This document shows positions 10,401 to 19,906 of a stretch of DNA of 64,000 nt, piece after piece. How positions within the stretch are numbered: the first letter of the stretch is position 1; each line of letters opens with the position of its first letter. Source of the DNA: Dendrophyllia cribrosa (taxonomy: Eukaryota > Cnidaria > Anthozoa > Scleractinia > Dendrophylliidae). The DNA is taken from assembly GCA_024195265.1 (NCBI GenBank), contig JAJLRJ010000009.1, positions 11,277,791 through 11,341,790 of the forward strand, in the 5' to 3' direction. Both the position numbers and the translations under genes were made by a program. The notes beneath the pieces are model-generated. The model saw only the letters and a list, made by a program, of their open reading frames with translations, was not told the origin of the DNA and made no database searches.

Positions 10401-13400
10401 GAAAGGTTAGGGATTAAAAGTTTTTCATTAACAAGTTTGTTCACTTCCAAATAAACATGTTATGTAATTTTCTTTGGTTGTTATATTAAAACTGTAAATA
10501 GTATTTTGTGTGCTTGTTTTCTAATTTTGCGCAGTTGGGAGAAAATTGCAAAACATTGGAAATTAAAAGAGTCAAATTATCAGGAAGTGGCATGCCTGCG
10601 AAAAAAGGAAACCACCTCTGATTGATTAATGCGATGAAAAAAATGTAATAAATCTCGATTGCTCGAATAAAGAGGCCGCTTGTTTACTTTATCGAGAATC
10701 GTATATAAAATAAGAACTCTTGGAAAGTTTGTTTTAAAAAATGCCGTTCGGTTCAGTGAAAGACAATTAAGAATTTTCCGAACAAATAACAAGCGACAAA
10801 ATATTTTAAAGCTTCAAGACCTGCTTTTTCGTTAGCAAATAAATCGCTCAATATTAATCGGCGCATCATAGTAACTTTGAAAAAACAGTATTTTGCCGTT
10901 TGAATCACTTTTCGTGTTTGTTGTGACGGGACATAATTAATGCAAATTGGCGACCGCTCTATTAAAACACATAACTTTATGAATATTTGCTAGCAAAGAA
11001 ATAGGTCAATGTTTATCGGCGCATCTTAAAAATTTGGGAAAACATTTCGCTTTCAAAGACACAGTGCATAATAGAACCCGAGATGTCAGTTTTTCGTGTT
11101 TGTTGTGACGGGACATATTAAATCGACCACTGATGCAAATTGCGCCCGCTATTAACACACAACTTTATGAATTTTTCTCTAGCAAAGAAATCGCTCAATA
11201 TAATCGGTGCATCATAGAAACTTTTAGAAAATATTTCGCTTTCAAAGACACGGTATTTTTCCATTTCAATCTCTTCTTTGTGCCTTATAGAACCGAAGAA
11301 ATGACTTTTGTCTGCTTGCCCGGTGCGGTGCATTGTATTTACGAATCCAGCAAGAATGAAATATGAATCTTGTGCTTGTCAGGGGCCACCCTGTTCGCGT
11401 TACTAGATTGAAGGGAGCAAGATTACTTAAATCTCGATAACGGCCGCTTGTTTAGACTGGCAGTGGAGCAATTGTGATTTTTCGAACAAAACATATTCGG
11501 TTATTGCAAAGCGAGCGTGATTCATAAAGTTTATATGACGGCGCTTGTTTACATTGACGGTATTAAATTACGAAGCCTGCAGTATCGTTCGCTAAACTAA
11601 AAGGTTTGAGCGATAGCGTCCTTTCCACAGATCTACATGTACATTGTAGCTTGAAATCTCAATGACTCGAGAAGTGAAGATTATTTTTAGCGGTTTTAAA
11701 TCTAGATCAATCGACAAAATATTTGAAAGATCCAAGACGTGATATTTATATCGGCGGTATTTGCCATTCGAGCAAGATTCGAAATATGATAGCGTTTACT
11801 ATCAGTTGTTATCTCGTGCTTACGCTTGTCGGCGGCTTCTTATTCACTAGATTTCTTTTCTTTATTTACAAAGCAAACTTATGGCAGTGAATAACAAATA
11901 AAAATGCGCGCATTTAGACGCGTCTGGACAATTGCGTATACGCGTTAAACGTGCGCATGGTTTGCGTCCGCGTGGTTCGCTTATCTCTGAGCTGCACTGT
12001 ACAAGGAGAAATTTGATGCTGATCACTATTAGGGCTTAAAGGGTTAATGAGTTTGAGAAGTAACAAGCAAGTATTTGATCTTGTTTGCCCAACAAAGTCA
12101 AGGAAAAGGGAATCAAACAGGTGTTTTAAGACACTTTTGATGATAGTTTAACAAACTAGAAGAGCTGTTTTTGAAAGTATGTTATGGTGGATCAGACTCC
12201 ACTAAATTAAACTTGCTCAACTTAAAAGTGTCAAACACTGAGATTTTTGGCCAACAACTTTAGTCATATTCTTCCGTTGATAAAAAAAGACCATGAGCTT
12301 ATAAAGCACTCATAAAGGGTATGTGGAGTGATCTAATTTTTGGGGTGTGTGTTGGGAGAGGCAGCATATCTGATAGGGGGCAAAATTACCATGGGGAAAA
12401 CTGACTGGATACCTACATGTTCATTGTATGTATTAAAACAACAGTCCCTTTATCCCAGGTGGGAACTACCCTCTCCCCTAATGTAGGAATAACTTGGGCA
12501 TTTAACTGTTGAAAGTTGCTCCTGAAAGTGTGGAAGATCACACACCGAAAGGTCCTGATCACTGAGACCATAGTTAATAAAGCGCAATGGTTATGAAACT
12601 TGAGAAAATGTCTTTGTTCGATATGTTGTTATTGTTTTTCGGCCTTGACCATGCACAACCACAATAGATGTCAAACTTTTGTTCCAGCAACTGACCAATA
12701 GAAATGTTGCCATTAAGTTATTCAGTCATTCCGTGTGATCGAAAAACCAAAGATGTGCATGGTCAAGTGCAGTTCAACATAAATTGTAGGTCTTTTGTTA
12801 TCGCCACTGAAGTCTGCAATGTTTCAAAACCAGTCCCTCGATTAACTCTGCTGAGACCAAACTTCTCAAGAAAGTTAACTGGCCTGCAGTGGGTCTTTTT
12901 TAAAGAACACTCAACTTTAGAATTATACCCTGTCGTTTATTTGCATCTTAGAAAGTGTCTTATTTGATCTGCCTCGTTCTACAAAGTGTCCTGACACATG
13001 TAAATGAACTGGTCAGGAGTGGCGGGTTTATTCTACAGCGACTCCTCAAAAGGGAATAGTAAGCTTACTTACCAATGAGAACGCACATCTTCGTGGCATC
13101 TTTTCTATAAGTGAGTTTAGTGGCCTCGTTCAAAGCGCAGGCTACTGATTCAGGGCCGTCTCCGCCTCCGCTAGCTCTCATGCCGTCAACCCAGTTCTTC
13201 ATATCAGTTAAAGAAGAAGTGAAATCGTGAACTTGCGTTATGAATGACGGGTCTTGCGGGGGATGGTCCCTGTACTCAACCAGTGCAAGTTTTACGTTAA
13301 ATGCAGTTCTTGCCACTGTCTCCGCTATGGTTCGAATATGTTTCTGCGCTTGCCTGATATAAGGGCCCATAGAACCCGTGCAGTCCACTATGAAAGCTAG

Positions 13401-13451
13401 ATCAACTTTGTGGCGATCATGGCGGGCCGCCCAGGGATCTGGAAACGCCAT
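7480..13451 (-). CDS. VWA (von Willebrand factor A) domain protein, 3 exons, 363 aa
   Basis: Exons on the minus strand: 13451-13073, 8617-8388 and 7962-7480 (stop included). Donors are GTAAGT and GTGAGA, acceptors TTTTAG and GGCAG; lengths 379, 230 and 483 sum to 1092, so the phases close. Exon 1 starts at the ATG of MAFPDPWAARHDRHK. The VWA domain spans about residues 15-205: strand 1 carries the MIDAS motif DCTGSMG, the later metal-site loop is SGGGDGPESVA, and VLIADAPPHG crosses the exon 1/2 junction. Its sequence style matches the VWA domain of Dictyostelium vwkA-type alpha-kinases, but no kinase domain follows. The C-terminal 150 residues (exon 3) are charged, helical-looking and unrecognised. 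There is no signal peptide or membrane segment, so it is probably cytosolic and metal-binding; the partner is unknown. Intron 1 (4.5 kb) contains a 2.1-kb DNA element; intron 2 holds two satellite units. Confidence 0.9.
8045..8300 (-). repeat. Two units of the 105-109-bp satellite family inside an intron
   Basis: On the minus strand the motif TTTGAATGGTCACAC recurs in degenerate form at a spacing of 105 bp (anchors near 8069 and 8174), with CTCAAAAGTTAGAACCAC between. This matches the units at 37003-37280 and 48446-48852 in order and spacing. It lies wholly within intron 2 of the VWA gene. Confidence 0.65.
8975..9865. mobile_element. Palindromic TATCAAACAC element split by about 0.7 kb
   Basis: The left half (8975-9048) has the blocks TATCAAACACGAGG, GTGTTTCATCAGGA, CCAAACACC and AAGTGGGTTGAAAAA. 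The right half (9795-9850) has GTGTTTGGATACC, GAAACACTC and TGTTTGATAT. Together they match the uninterrupted copies at 52985-53141 and 62518-62690. The intervening 9060-9790 is unrecognised; it is either an insertion or unrelated sequence between two partial copies. Confidence 0.5.
9967..12047. mobile_element. 2.1-kb non-autonomous DNA element, TTAACCCTTTAA ends
   Basis: Ends TTAACCCTTTAA (9967) and TTAAAGGGTTAA (12047) are inverted. A second inverted block, TACAGTGCAGGTCAGAGATAAG near 10130 against 11975-12003, lies inside and leads into C+G-rich CGCGCAT-bearing arms. The centre (about 10830-11300) holds two to three diverged units of about 165-185 bp containing GTTGTGACGGGACAT, CACATAACTTTATGAAT and GCTAGCAAAGAAAT. 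No transposase remains. It sits in intron 1 of the VWA gene. Confidence 0.6.
12050..13064. other. Intron remainder, nothing recognised
   Basis: The last kilobase of VWA intron 1 before its donor. The longest open frame (12704-12967) has no domain, no splice fit and ordinary composition for non-coding sequence. No repeat structure stands out. Confidence 0.45.
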
Positions 13452-14950
13452 TCTCGTCGATAATTAGTCGCCTAACTTGCAAACAGCTTTGTCGTCTTTA
13501 CAAGGAAGCGAAGAAGGAAGTTTGAAAACCCATCATGCATTGCAGGGATAGTTTGCGTGCCCCGACGGTCTCCCCGACGACAAATGATGATCGTGTATTT
13601 TAATAGTCGACATCCGCCAAATTATTAATGCTGTGTATGTGATTTTTTAAAAAAGGTCTTCTTGAGTTTTCTCACGTATTGCGAGTGAAGGTCGACGAAA
13701 TATTTAAGCCATCAGGTTGACCGCACGTGAGAGCCAAAATCCGGGCCCAAAAACGGGATAAATTCATAATCGGCTGCATTGGTACGATCCACAAACTCCG
13801 TTAAGATTTCTCTCTGAATCCGAAATCCGGGCAAAATTATTGACATGAAAATCCGCCGAAGACATATGCTGGAGCTCAATTTGTCTTCATATCTTTTGCA
13901 TCTACACTCATCTTGTTTATTTACTTAACCCTAATTCCTCTGAGCTGATGTGGATGGTCTAAAGCCAAAAAAAGATTTTTATGTTAACAGAACTAGAGAA
14001 CAGTGGCCCGCAACAGCCAAATTTAAATTAGTGTTAAGAGGTGACATTCAGTGGCAGTTAAAAATATCACTGATTAATTCAACTGCGAGCTTCTTTGACT
14101 TTTGGGCTACTTGTAGATCTCCCTTGACCTTTGCAATAACAGTGGAAATGCTCAGCCCTGAGCAAAGAAGTCATATGTAGATGCTAAGAGTGATTTTATA
14201 AAGAGTTTCACAGAAAGCCAAAACACATTTTTTTAACATTTTACTGACAAGACAACATTTTATTTCTCTTTATTTTTCTTAGCCTGTTCCAGGCTCCGAG
14301 ATAGTGGGGAACGCGATTTTTCCCTTTTTTTCTTCGCGCGTTCCCCACTATCTCGGAGCCTGGAACAGGCTATATTTTTCTTCTCTATTCTGTCTTAGAT
14401 GAATTGTATTGTATGGTACAAGTTTTCGTGTATGTCCAAAAGATTTCATAAGTGAAGTCAAAAATTTGTATATTAAAAATCCAATGATATGTGGCCGTAA
14501 GTAACATCAAATAATTTACATCTCATTGTCAGCATCTGCACACAAATTTATTCATTGTCAGTCAGTTTGCACATTAAATTCTGACTAAACTCCATTGAAA
14601 TATTCCTAGAATAGCGCAGAAATTTCTAAATGTGGTCTTAAATTATTATCAATAACCAAGAGATTATAATATTTTCTCTTGCTATAACTCAGTCTACTTC
14701 TGGATGCAACTGATCTGGGCGTCGGCCAGACTAGCCATTAATTTTCATAAGCCAAAATCCTCCAAGGTCCTCCAACGATCTGATCACGATTCACGACAAT
14801 TATTTGCACGATTCGGAAACTGCCGAAAGTTTAACGATACCTAAACGTCCAACTTCTAAAATAAGACAGCCAGAATCTTGCACCGTATTGAAGGCACGTC
14901 CGCCATTTAAAAAAAAACTCTGATCCTGCGCAGAACAAACGGAAGTCCTA
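13452..14950. other. 5' flank of the VWA gene and spacer
   Basis: It contains the promoter side of the VWA gene; no TATA or other element can be called with confidence. The only structured feature is the hairpin at 14281-14371. No gene is seen. Confidence 0.4.
14281..14371. repeat. 91-bp hairpin MITE
   Basis: AGCCTGTTCCAGGCTCCGAG at the left is perfectly inverted at the right end, and the match continues through ATAGTGGGGAACGCG. Only about 20 pyrimidine-rich bases separate the two arms, so it would fold into a long stem. Foldback element. Confidence 0.8.
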
Positions 14951-15245
14951 GATTCAAGGACTTTGAATCTAGGCTCGATTTCCGCCGCTCTCTAAGTCCG
15001 ATGACCGCGGGCTCATTTTCCAAAACAGCGGTTGGCAATGGAGCCTACTTTGAATCCTGTGTCCCCAAAGCCACTTGGTCCTCGTGCTAAGGCTCCGACG
15101 GTTAAGAGGGTCAAGCGGCTCTGGGGACGAGATCTGATCTTCTCCAGCGTGCGCAAGCGTCTCTTATTCCCATACGTCTTTGTCACGCTTCCGCCATATT
15201 GGATTGAAAACGAGGCTAGCCGTGCATCACTGGAAACTGGCCAAC

Positions 15246-15365
15246 ATGGCCGCGGCCGAGAAGTCTGCGTGTTGGACAAAGTCGTTGAAAGATGTTCCAG
15301 AAATCACCCTTAGATTTGTTGACCAATGGACTAAACATGAAATTAAATTCCAAAGAAATTGCTGA
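15246..15365 (+). pseudogene. N-terminal start of second ISL2EU ORF, 39 aa then stop
   Basis: Directly inside the left inverted block an ATG opens a frame starting MAAAEKSACWTKSLKDVP and ending at a stop 39 residues later. The style (short Ala start, then W-x-K-S-L) resembles, from memory, the beginning of SWIM/YqaJ accessory proteins in cnidarian elements; that is a weak resemblance. Its position and inward direction fit the accessory ORF of an ISL2EU element whose remainder was lost or moved. It overlaps no host exon. Confidence 0.4.
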
Positions 15366-15764
15366 TTCGAGGTTATAGCAATTTTTGCGAAGGTTACATC
15401 TTCGATGTTGAGGGTTTGCACCGAAGTATCATAATCGGCTGTACTTGACTGTTCTAGAAATTCTGTAGGTTTTTGTTTACAGGCGTACAACTAACAGGGT
15501 AAACAATTCACTTTAACAGTAAAAAATGTCGGCGAAAACGAAACGATAGTGAGAGCACACAGTTATAAATCTCAAAGGAAAAACGATGATCCCTGGAGAC
15601 TTCAGGTACAGTGATGAGAAATATCGTTTAATCAGCTTTCATTTACTAGGAATGTACATGTCCAAGTTATTTTGATTTACCTTAATTGTGATCAAGTCAC
15701 AGCAGGATATTTAGCCTTCCTGTAATATTTTAAATCTATAAATGAGTGCAGTATGTGTATTTCG

Positions 15765-16082
15765 GGGGGATGGGAGGGGGGGGGGGGGGGGGGGGGGGGT
15801 GGGTCCCATATAAAAATGACGGGGTGCTCGTTGGAAATTTTTGAAGAACACCGGTTACGCCCTCGAAGGTACCAGAATCTCGTTTGATGGGCGTGGCTCA
15901 AATTAATTTTTACTCCTAAGAGGTACCAATTCTAAACCGACACGTGACATTCTGTCAAATTTTTCGGCTCAATACCCTAAAAGGTACCGCGATAATTCTA
16001 ACGTTCGTCATTTTAGATTTTAGTACCCTAAGCGGTACGACGAGCACCCCCGTCATTTTTATATGGGAGTCCCTACCCCGGG
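15765..16082. mobile_element. MITE with CCCATATAAAAATGAC ends, second copy
   Basis: A poly-G run (about 15774-15799) precedes TCCCATATAAAAATGACGG; the complementary end CATTTTTATATGGGAGTCCC lies at 16057-16075. Internal GGTACC-type motifs are inverted, as in 4618-4975. A solo end of the same family lies at 16495-16545 in the opposite sense. Confidence 0.7.
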
Positions 16083-16150
16083 TTTACAGTCCCCTTACGT
16101 CCTAATGGTCCTCGCAAAAATAAAACGATGCATGTAAAATCATGTTAACA

Positions 16151-16498
16151 TCAACTTTTCATTACACTGTGCATGAAATATTCAAAATAAAATTGGTCTA
16201 GTTTGTCTTTCATCGTTGTTAACATTTGACTGTCTGATCTGATTCGTTCTAAATGATAGTCATTCTTACACAGAACAAAAATATCAACCCACTCGGTTTC
16301 AGACAGGAGTAATGGCCCGTGAACTCAGTAGTAGTAAGCGTGGCTTTTCTTCAGTTTCAATGTGCCATTGACCTCTTTTAAGTACGGAAGTTCGACGACA
16401 GAGTCAGACAAAGAGCATTTTATTTCAAGAGTCCCCCATGGGTTTGCCTCAGCCGGGTCGAAAACTCTGCAGTCAGGGGAACATGCCAGATGAGGACA
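16151..16498 (-). pseudogene. YqaJ-type (lambda-exonuclease-like) nuclease fragment
   Basis: One frame of 116 codons is open except for a TGA at 16327-16325. It carries a D in SPDCRVFDP and the nuclease signature LEIKC (E-x-K), followed by SHAYYY and later an EWVDIFVLCKNDYHLERI segment and a final FYFEYF, the usual order of a YqaJ domain C-terminal half. In family terms this is a Mg-dependent exonuclease fold. It lies on the same strand as the transposase but opposite to the accessory-ORF start at 15246, and is bounded by two inverted MITE ends. No start codon or N-terminal half is present. Confidence 0.75.
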
Positions 16499-16587
16499 TT
16501 TTTATATGGGACCCCCCATCCCCGGGGGGGGGGGGGGGGGACTGCAAACATTACACAAAAAAGTGAGTTCGAGTGATCGTGTTCCAC

Positions 16588-17897
16588 TTAGAATAATGGT
16601 CCTTTGAAATTGGTCAGAAAACAACAAACACTCCAGATCTGATTTACTGAACCTCCTAAAATAAGAGGCTGAACTCTGTCAAAAAAATGATACTCTTTGA
16701 TACGCCTTATCGCTCTCTCAACGTGTATCCTAAGTCTTGCAATCTCTTGTGTATTCGAAACCTCTGACGCTGTAAACTGTTTACTTCCAGCATCAGAACA
16801 TCCTTTGGTTTTGCCCAGGAATGGTGGAATAACAAGTTTCACATTAACTTTCTTAAGGAGGTCTTCAATTAAAAAACCTTTATCTGCCATCATCTCCGTT
16901 CCTTCTTCTAATACATTTAGAATACTACTCTGACGAGTGATTTCTTTATCAGACACTTCCCTGAAACAACGAACCATGCAACAAAGGTCACTGCCCCATT
17001 TGGTGAGATCCCCACCAGACCTTTGTAAGTTGTATGGAACTTGTAAGAAGAATAAAATTTAGAATTCAAAACTTTAGAGCTTGGGGTCTGAACCTTAATC
17101 TCTGTACAGTCTAATATGACACATGTGTTTGGATATGTTCTTTTAAAACATTCAGGTAAGTTTGCTTTAACCTGGGCCTTAGAAGGCCAAACAGGAATCT
17201 GGCCAAACATACAGTAAAGAAAATTGGCCCAGGTCAGAAACACTCTACTAACAGTACTAGGGCTTACTCTTAATCTCACAGCCAAGTCTTCAACAGGAAA
17301 CCCCTGCTTAACCCTAACTAAAAACAAAAAAAATTGGTCGATTAAGCAAAGGGTGCATTTAGTGCTAGTTTCTCCTGCCTTGCTTTTGAAATCAATTGGC
17401 GATGAACTGCTACGCTGCACTTGTGACCATGTTGCCATGTTCTTAGCATATGGCTCAAGCCAATTGAACACAGATTTGAACAGTTCATATGAGCTGAATC
17501 CTGTGTAGAATTGTATTTGTTCGGAATTTTTGGAAAATCTTTCCAATCCAAACTTTTCCACAGTTAAAACAGCAACTTGTTTCTCTAGTTGTGCAATCTG
17601 ACTCCTCAGCTGTTCTTCAAGGGTAGGTGTTAAAGCTTCTAAACTGACTAAACTGACTTCCTGGTCACTACCTTTTCCTGCATTTCCTGAGCACTGATTA
17701 CATCACTGGTTGTCTCGGTCTCAAATTTAAGTCTTTTACGCCGCTGGTACAGATTTTCTGAACGCGGCAGAACTGTTTTTGTCCACGTGAAGATGGATGG
17801 CACAGTTTGCTTCCTTAACCGTTTCCTTCCAGCCAACGTGGTAAGGATTTCATCTTCTTTAAAATGCTCAGAACATACTAACGTGGAGTCTTTTTGT
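16588..17897 (-). pseudogene. THAP-DDE_Tnp_4 transposase (ISL2EU/IS4EU type), frameshifted
   Basis: From 17897 downward: the end of a THAP domain (VCSEHFKEDEI, then AGRKRLRKQTVPSIF, the AVPxIF-like box), a predicted coiled coil (EEQLRSQIAQLEKQVAVL near 17600), then the DDE domain. The first acidic residue is in VILDCTEIKV, the second in MMADKGFLIEDLL and the third in HVERAIRRIKEYHFF; GISPNGAVTFV lies between. One frameshift separates GAVTFV from EVSDKEIT near 16980, and another break or an intron lies near 17650-17680. It ends with FLTNFKGPLF and a stop. The enzyme would cut and paste the element DNA in the nucleus; in this copy it cannot be made intact. Confidence 0.85.
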
Positions 17898-18467
17898 ATC
17901 TATGGATCGTTGAAGAACAAAGTTTTAATTTATTGAGCTCTTGTATATCGGATAAGTCTAAGGACTCCTTACATTAATTTTCACTGAACAAAAACATTTT
18001 TCTCTTCAAAATGTATAAAGAACGACTGCACACTTAGCGACTAGTGCTGTTAATTTATACAAAGATTAAGCTTAATCGGGTATAAAGTGGTGAACAACGG
18101 TAAGGTTTAACTTCTTTCTAGGAAAATACCTTATAATTTGAGTTGAGAATCAAACAAAAGGTTTGAAAACTGCTAATTTAATACAAAGGAACCAAAGGTA
18201 AGCTTATTACAACATTCCAGGTGTTTAATTGTTTATTAAAAAGTGACAATTTTGACAATATTAATATTTATTCTAGTGCCAAAACCGGTTGATCTGACTA
18301 TCTATGTATCTTGCCGAAAAAATTGTTCCAATTTACTTTCACATAAGCTAAATGAATTCCTGTCCTTGTTCGGCATGATTTAATGCTTGAGCTTATGTTA
18401 GTTCTTAATATGTCACTATAGAATTCCGGCTAGAATTATATGAAAAGCACTATCGATACATGAATAC

Positions 18468-18618
18468 CTTGAACAAAGGCCCTTCATCACGTCTTATAGC
18501 AATAATCCAAGCCCTTCTTAATTTATCATCTTTTGGAAAGTTGAAGAACTTTATCTCCTTTCCGCTTTGAACTGTTTGGCGCTTGGCACAAGGGCACACA
18601 ACAATGATAGTGCGCCAT
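18468..18618 (-). pseudogene. THAP zinc-finger first exon of the ISL2EU transposase, frameshifted
   Basis: An ATG at 18618 opens MAHYHCCVPLC, the C-x-C start of a THAP finger. After about 18 codons the THAP signal shifts to another frame, where IKFFNFPKDDKLRRAW and IIAIRRDEG follow, ending at a GTATTC donor at 18468. One base gained or lost near 18560 explains the switch. The exon would splice to the THAP end at about 17897. THAP domains bind the element ends. Confidence 0.7.
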
Positions 18619-18710
18619 CCTGGAAATTATGCACGGCTAGCCTCGTTTCCAATCCAACATGGCGGAAGCGTGACAAAGGCGTATTGCTTCCTTTCAATGA
18701 TGCAGCTGTT

Positions 18711-18790
18711 AAGCCCCGGCTACACGTTCTAACATTGTCATATAACATTTGCTGGTCTAACAACGTGAAGAACGTGTAGCCGGGGCTTTA
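18711..18790. mobile_element. 80-bp hairpin MITE, AAGCCCCGGCTACACGTTCT ends
   Basis: The 20-bp end is perfectly repeated in inverted form (AGAACGTGTAGCCGGGGCTT). The 40-bp centre is A+T-rich. It lies just outside the right inverted block of the ISL2EU element. Confidence 0.75.
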
Positions 18791-19906
18791 GACTTGACTT
18801 AATTCCTTCACTCTATGCGAACGATAAATAACCTGAAAGAAAATAATTCAAATATCTCACCAAAAGACTGTTTTTGCATAATGTAGCCTTATTTTGTGTA
18901 CCGGTAACTTAAACTATAATCATTTCGAGATGGCTTCCATGTTAACGAATTTTCACTGTTGTAGTAGTTGGAAAATTAAGTTTAATTCTGTTCAGCCGGA
19001 AATCTATAACGACCGCTTTTTTTCCTTTTTCCGTGTGCACAAGAATTTCTGGCGGGACTTTAAAGTTGTAGTTTGTTTTAATATCTTTTCCTTTTGTTTC
19101 GCAAATAATAAAACTTCTGAAAACTGAAACAGTTAAACTTTTTATATAATTTTTCTTGTCATGTTGTCTTCCATTGATATTGTTTCAATCTAAGCCTGAA
19201 ATTTTAAAGACTTGAAAGTTTTAGTGAAGAAAAAACTGCCGCAACTTTGTTTCAATTACACTTCTCGCATCTTTTTCTAGCCTGCAGCCTGCGAATGCAG
19301 CCGCCTCTCATCGCTCCCGTCAGGCTAATCTTTTTCATTTAATTTGTGCAGTAGCGGACAACATATTTTTGCATCTACATCTCTTTTAGTTTGGTCCGAG
19401 TTGAGCTTGGAAAAAAGAAGAAGATAATAGTGGAGCCAGTTTAAAGCTACGAAAGCGCGGAAACACTTGTTTCAAAACAGAGAATCTATTTCTGCGGCCG
19501 CAAGCTATTGTTTCTTGCATTGAGCTATTCAGATGGCCAGTTGGGGGCAACCTAGGTTTTTATAATTGAGTAGTAACGCGCAACAAACATACATAATTCA
19601 AGCAACGCTAACTGCATACTGTGCGAATTCAAAAGAACGTCTCTTTAAGCAAGTAAGAAGCATTATTAAGTTATCCGTTAACAAAAGTTACTCTTTGACA
19701 ACTTGGAATAAAAGCATGTCTTTTGATATCGACCAGTAAGATAGCGAAGAAATAAACTCCTGTTGACAATAAAACTTTGGGATTGATTTTATTCAGCGGA
19801 GTGCAACTGGTACAAGCCGGCGGCGCCCAAACATTTTCTTGTATTGTCGCTGACAGCCGGATAAAATAACAACTTTTAGCTCTTTCCTGAGGATTCTATT
19901 CCTGAT

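Larger units (their letters stand above)
15173..18683 (-). mobile_element. Decayed ISL2EU/IS4EU-type DNA transposon (THAP-DDE plus YqaJ)
   Basis: Inverted blocks 15173-15225 and 18631-18683 match at about 50 of 53 positions and bracket the coding remnants, so they are probably terminal or subterminal repeats; the exact ends and target duplication are not visible. On the minus strand are a THAP exon (18618-18468), a DDE transposase (about 17897-16588) and a YqaJ nuclease piece (16498-16151). On the plus strand, reading inward from the left end, a second protein starts at 15246. A transposase paired with a YqaJ-type exonuclease is the known hallmark of ISL2EU elements. Frameshifts and stops make it inactive. 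A MITE (15765-16082) has inserted within it. Confidence 0.75.

Noticed and set aside
12704..12967. 87-residue plus-strand ORF in the VWA intron
   Set aside because: No domain, no splice partner and ordinary composition; best read as chance.
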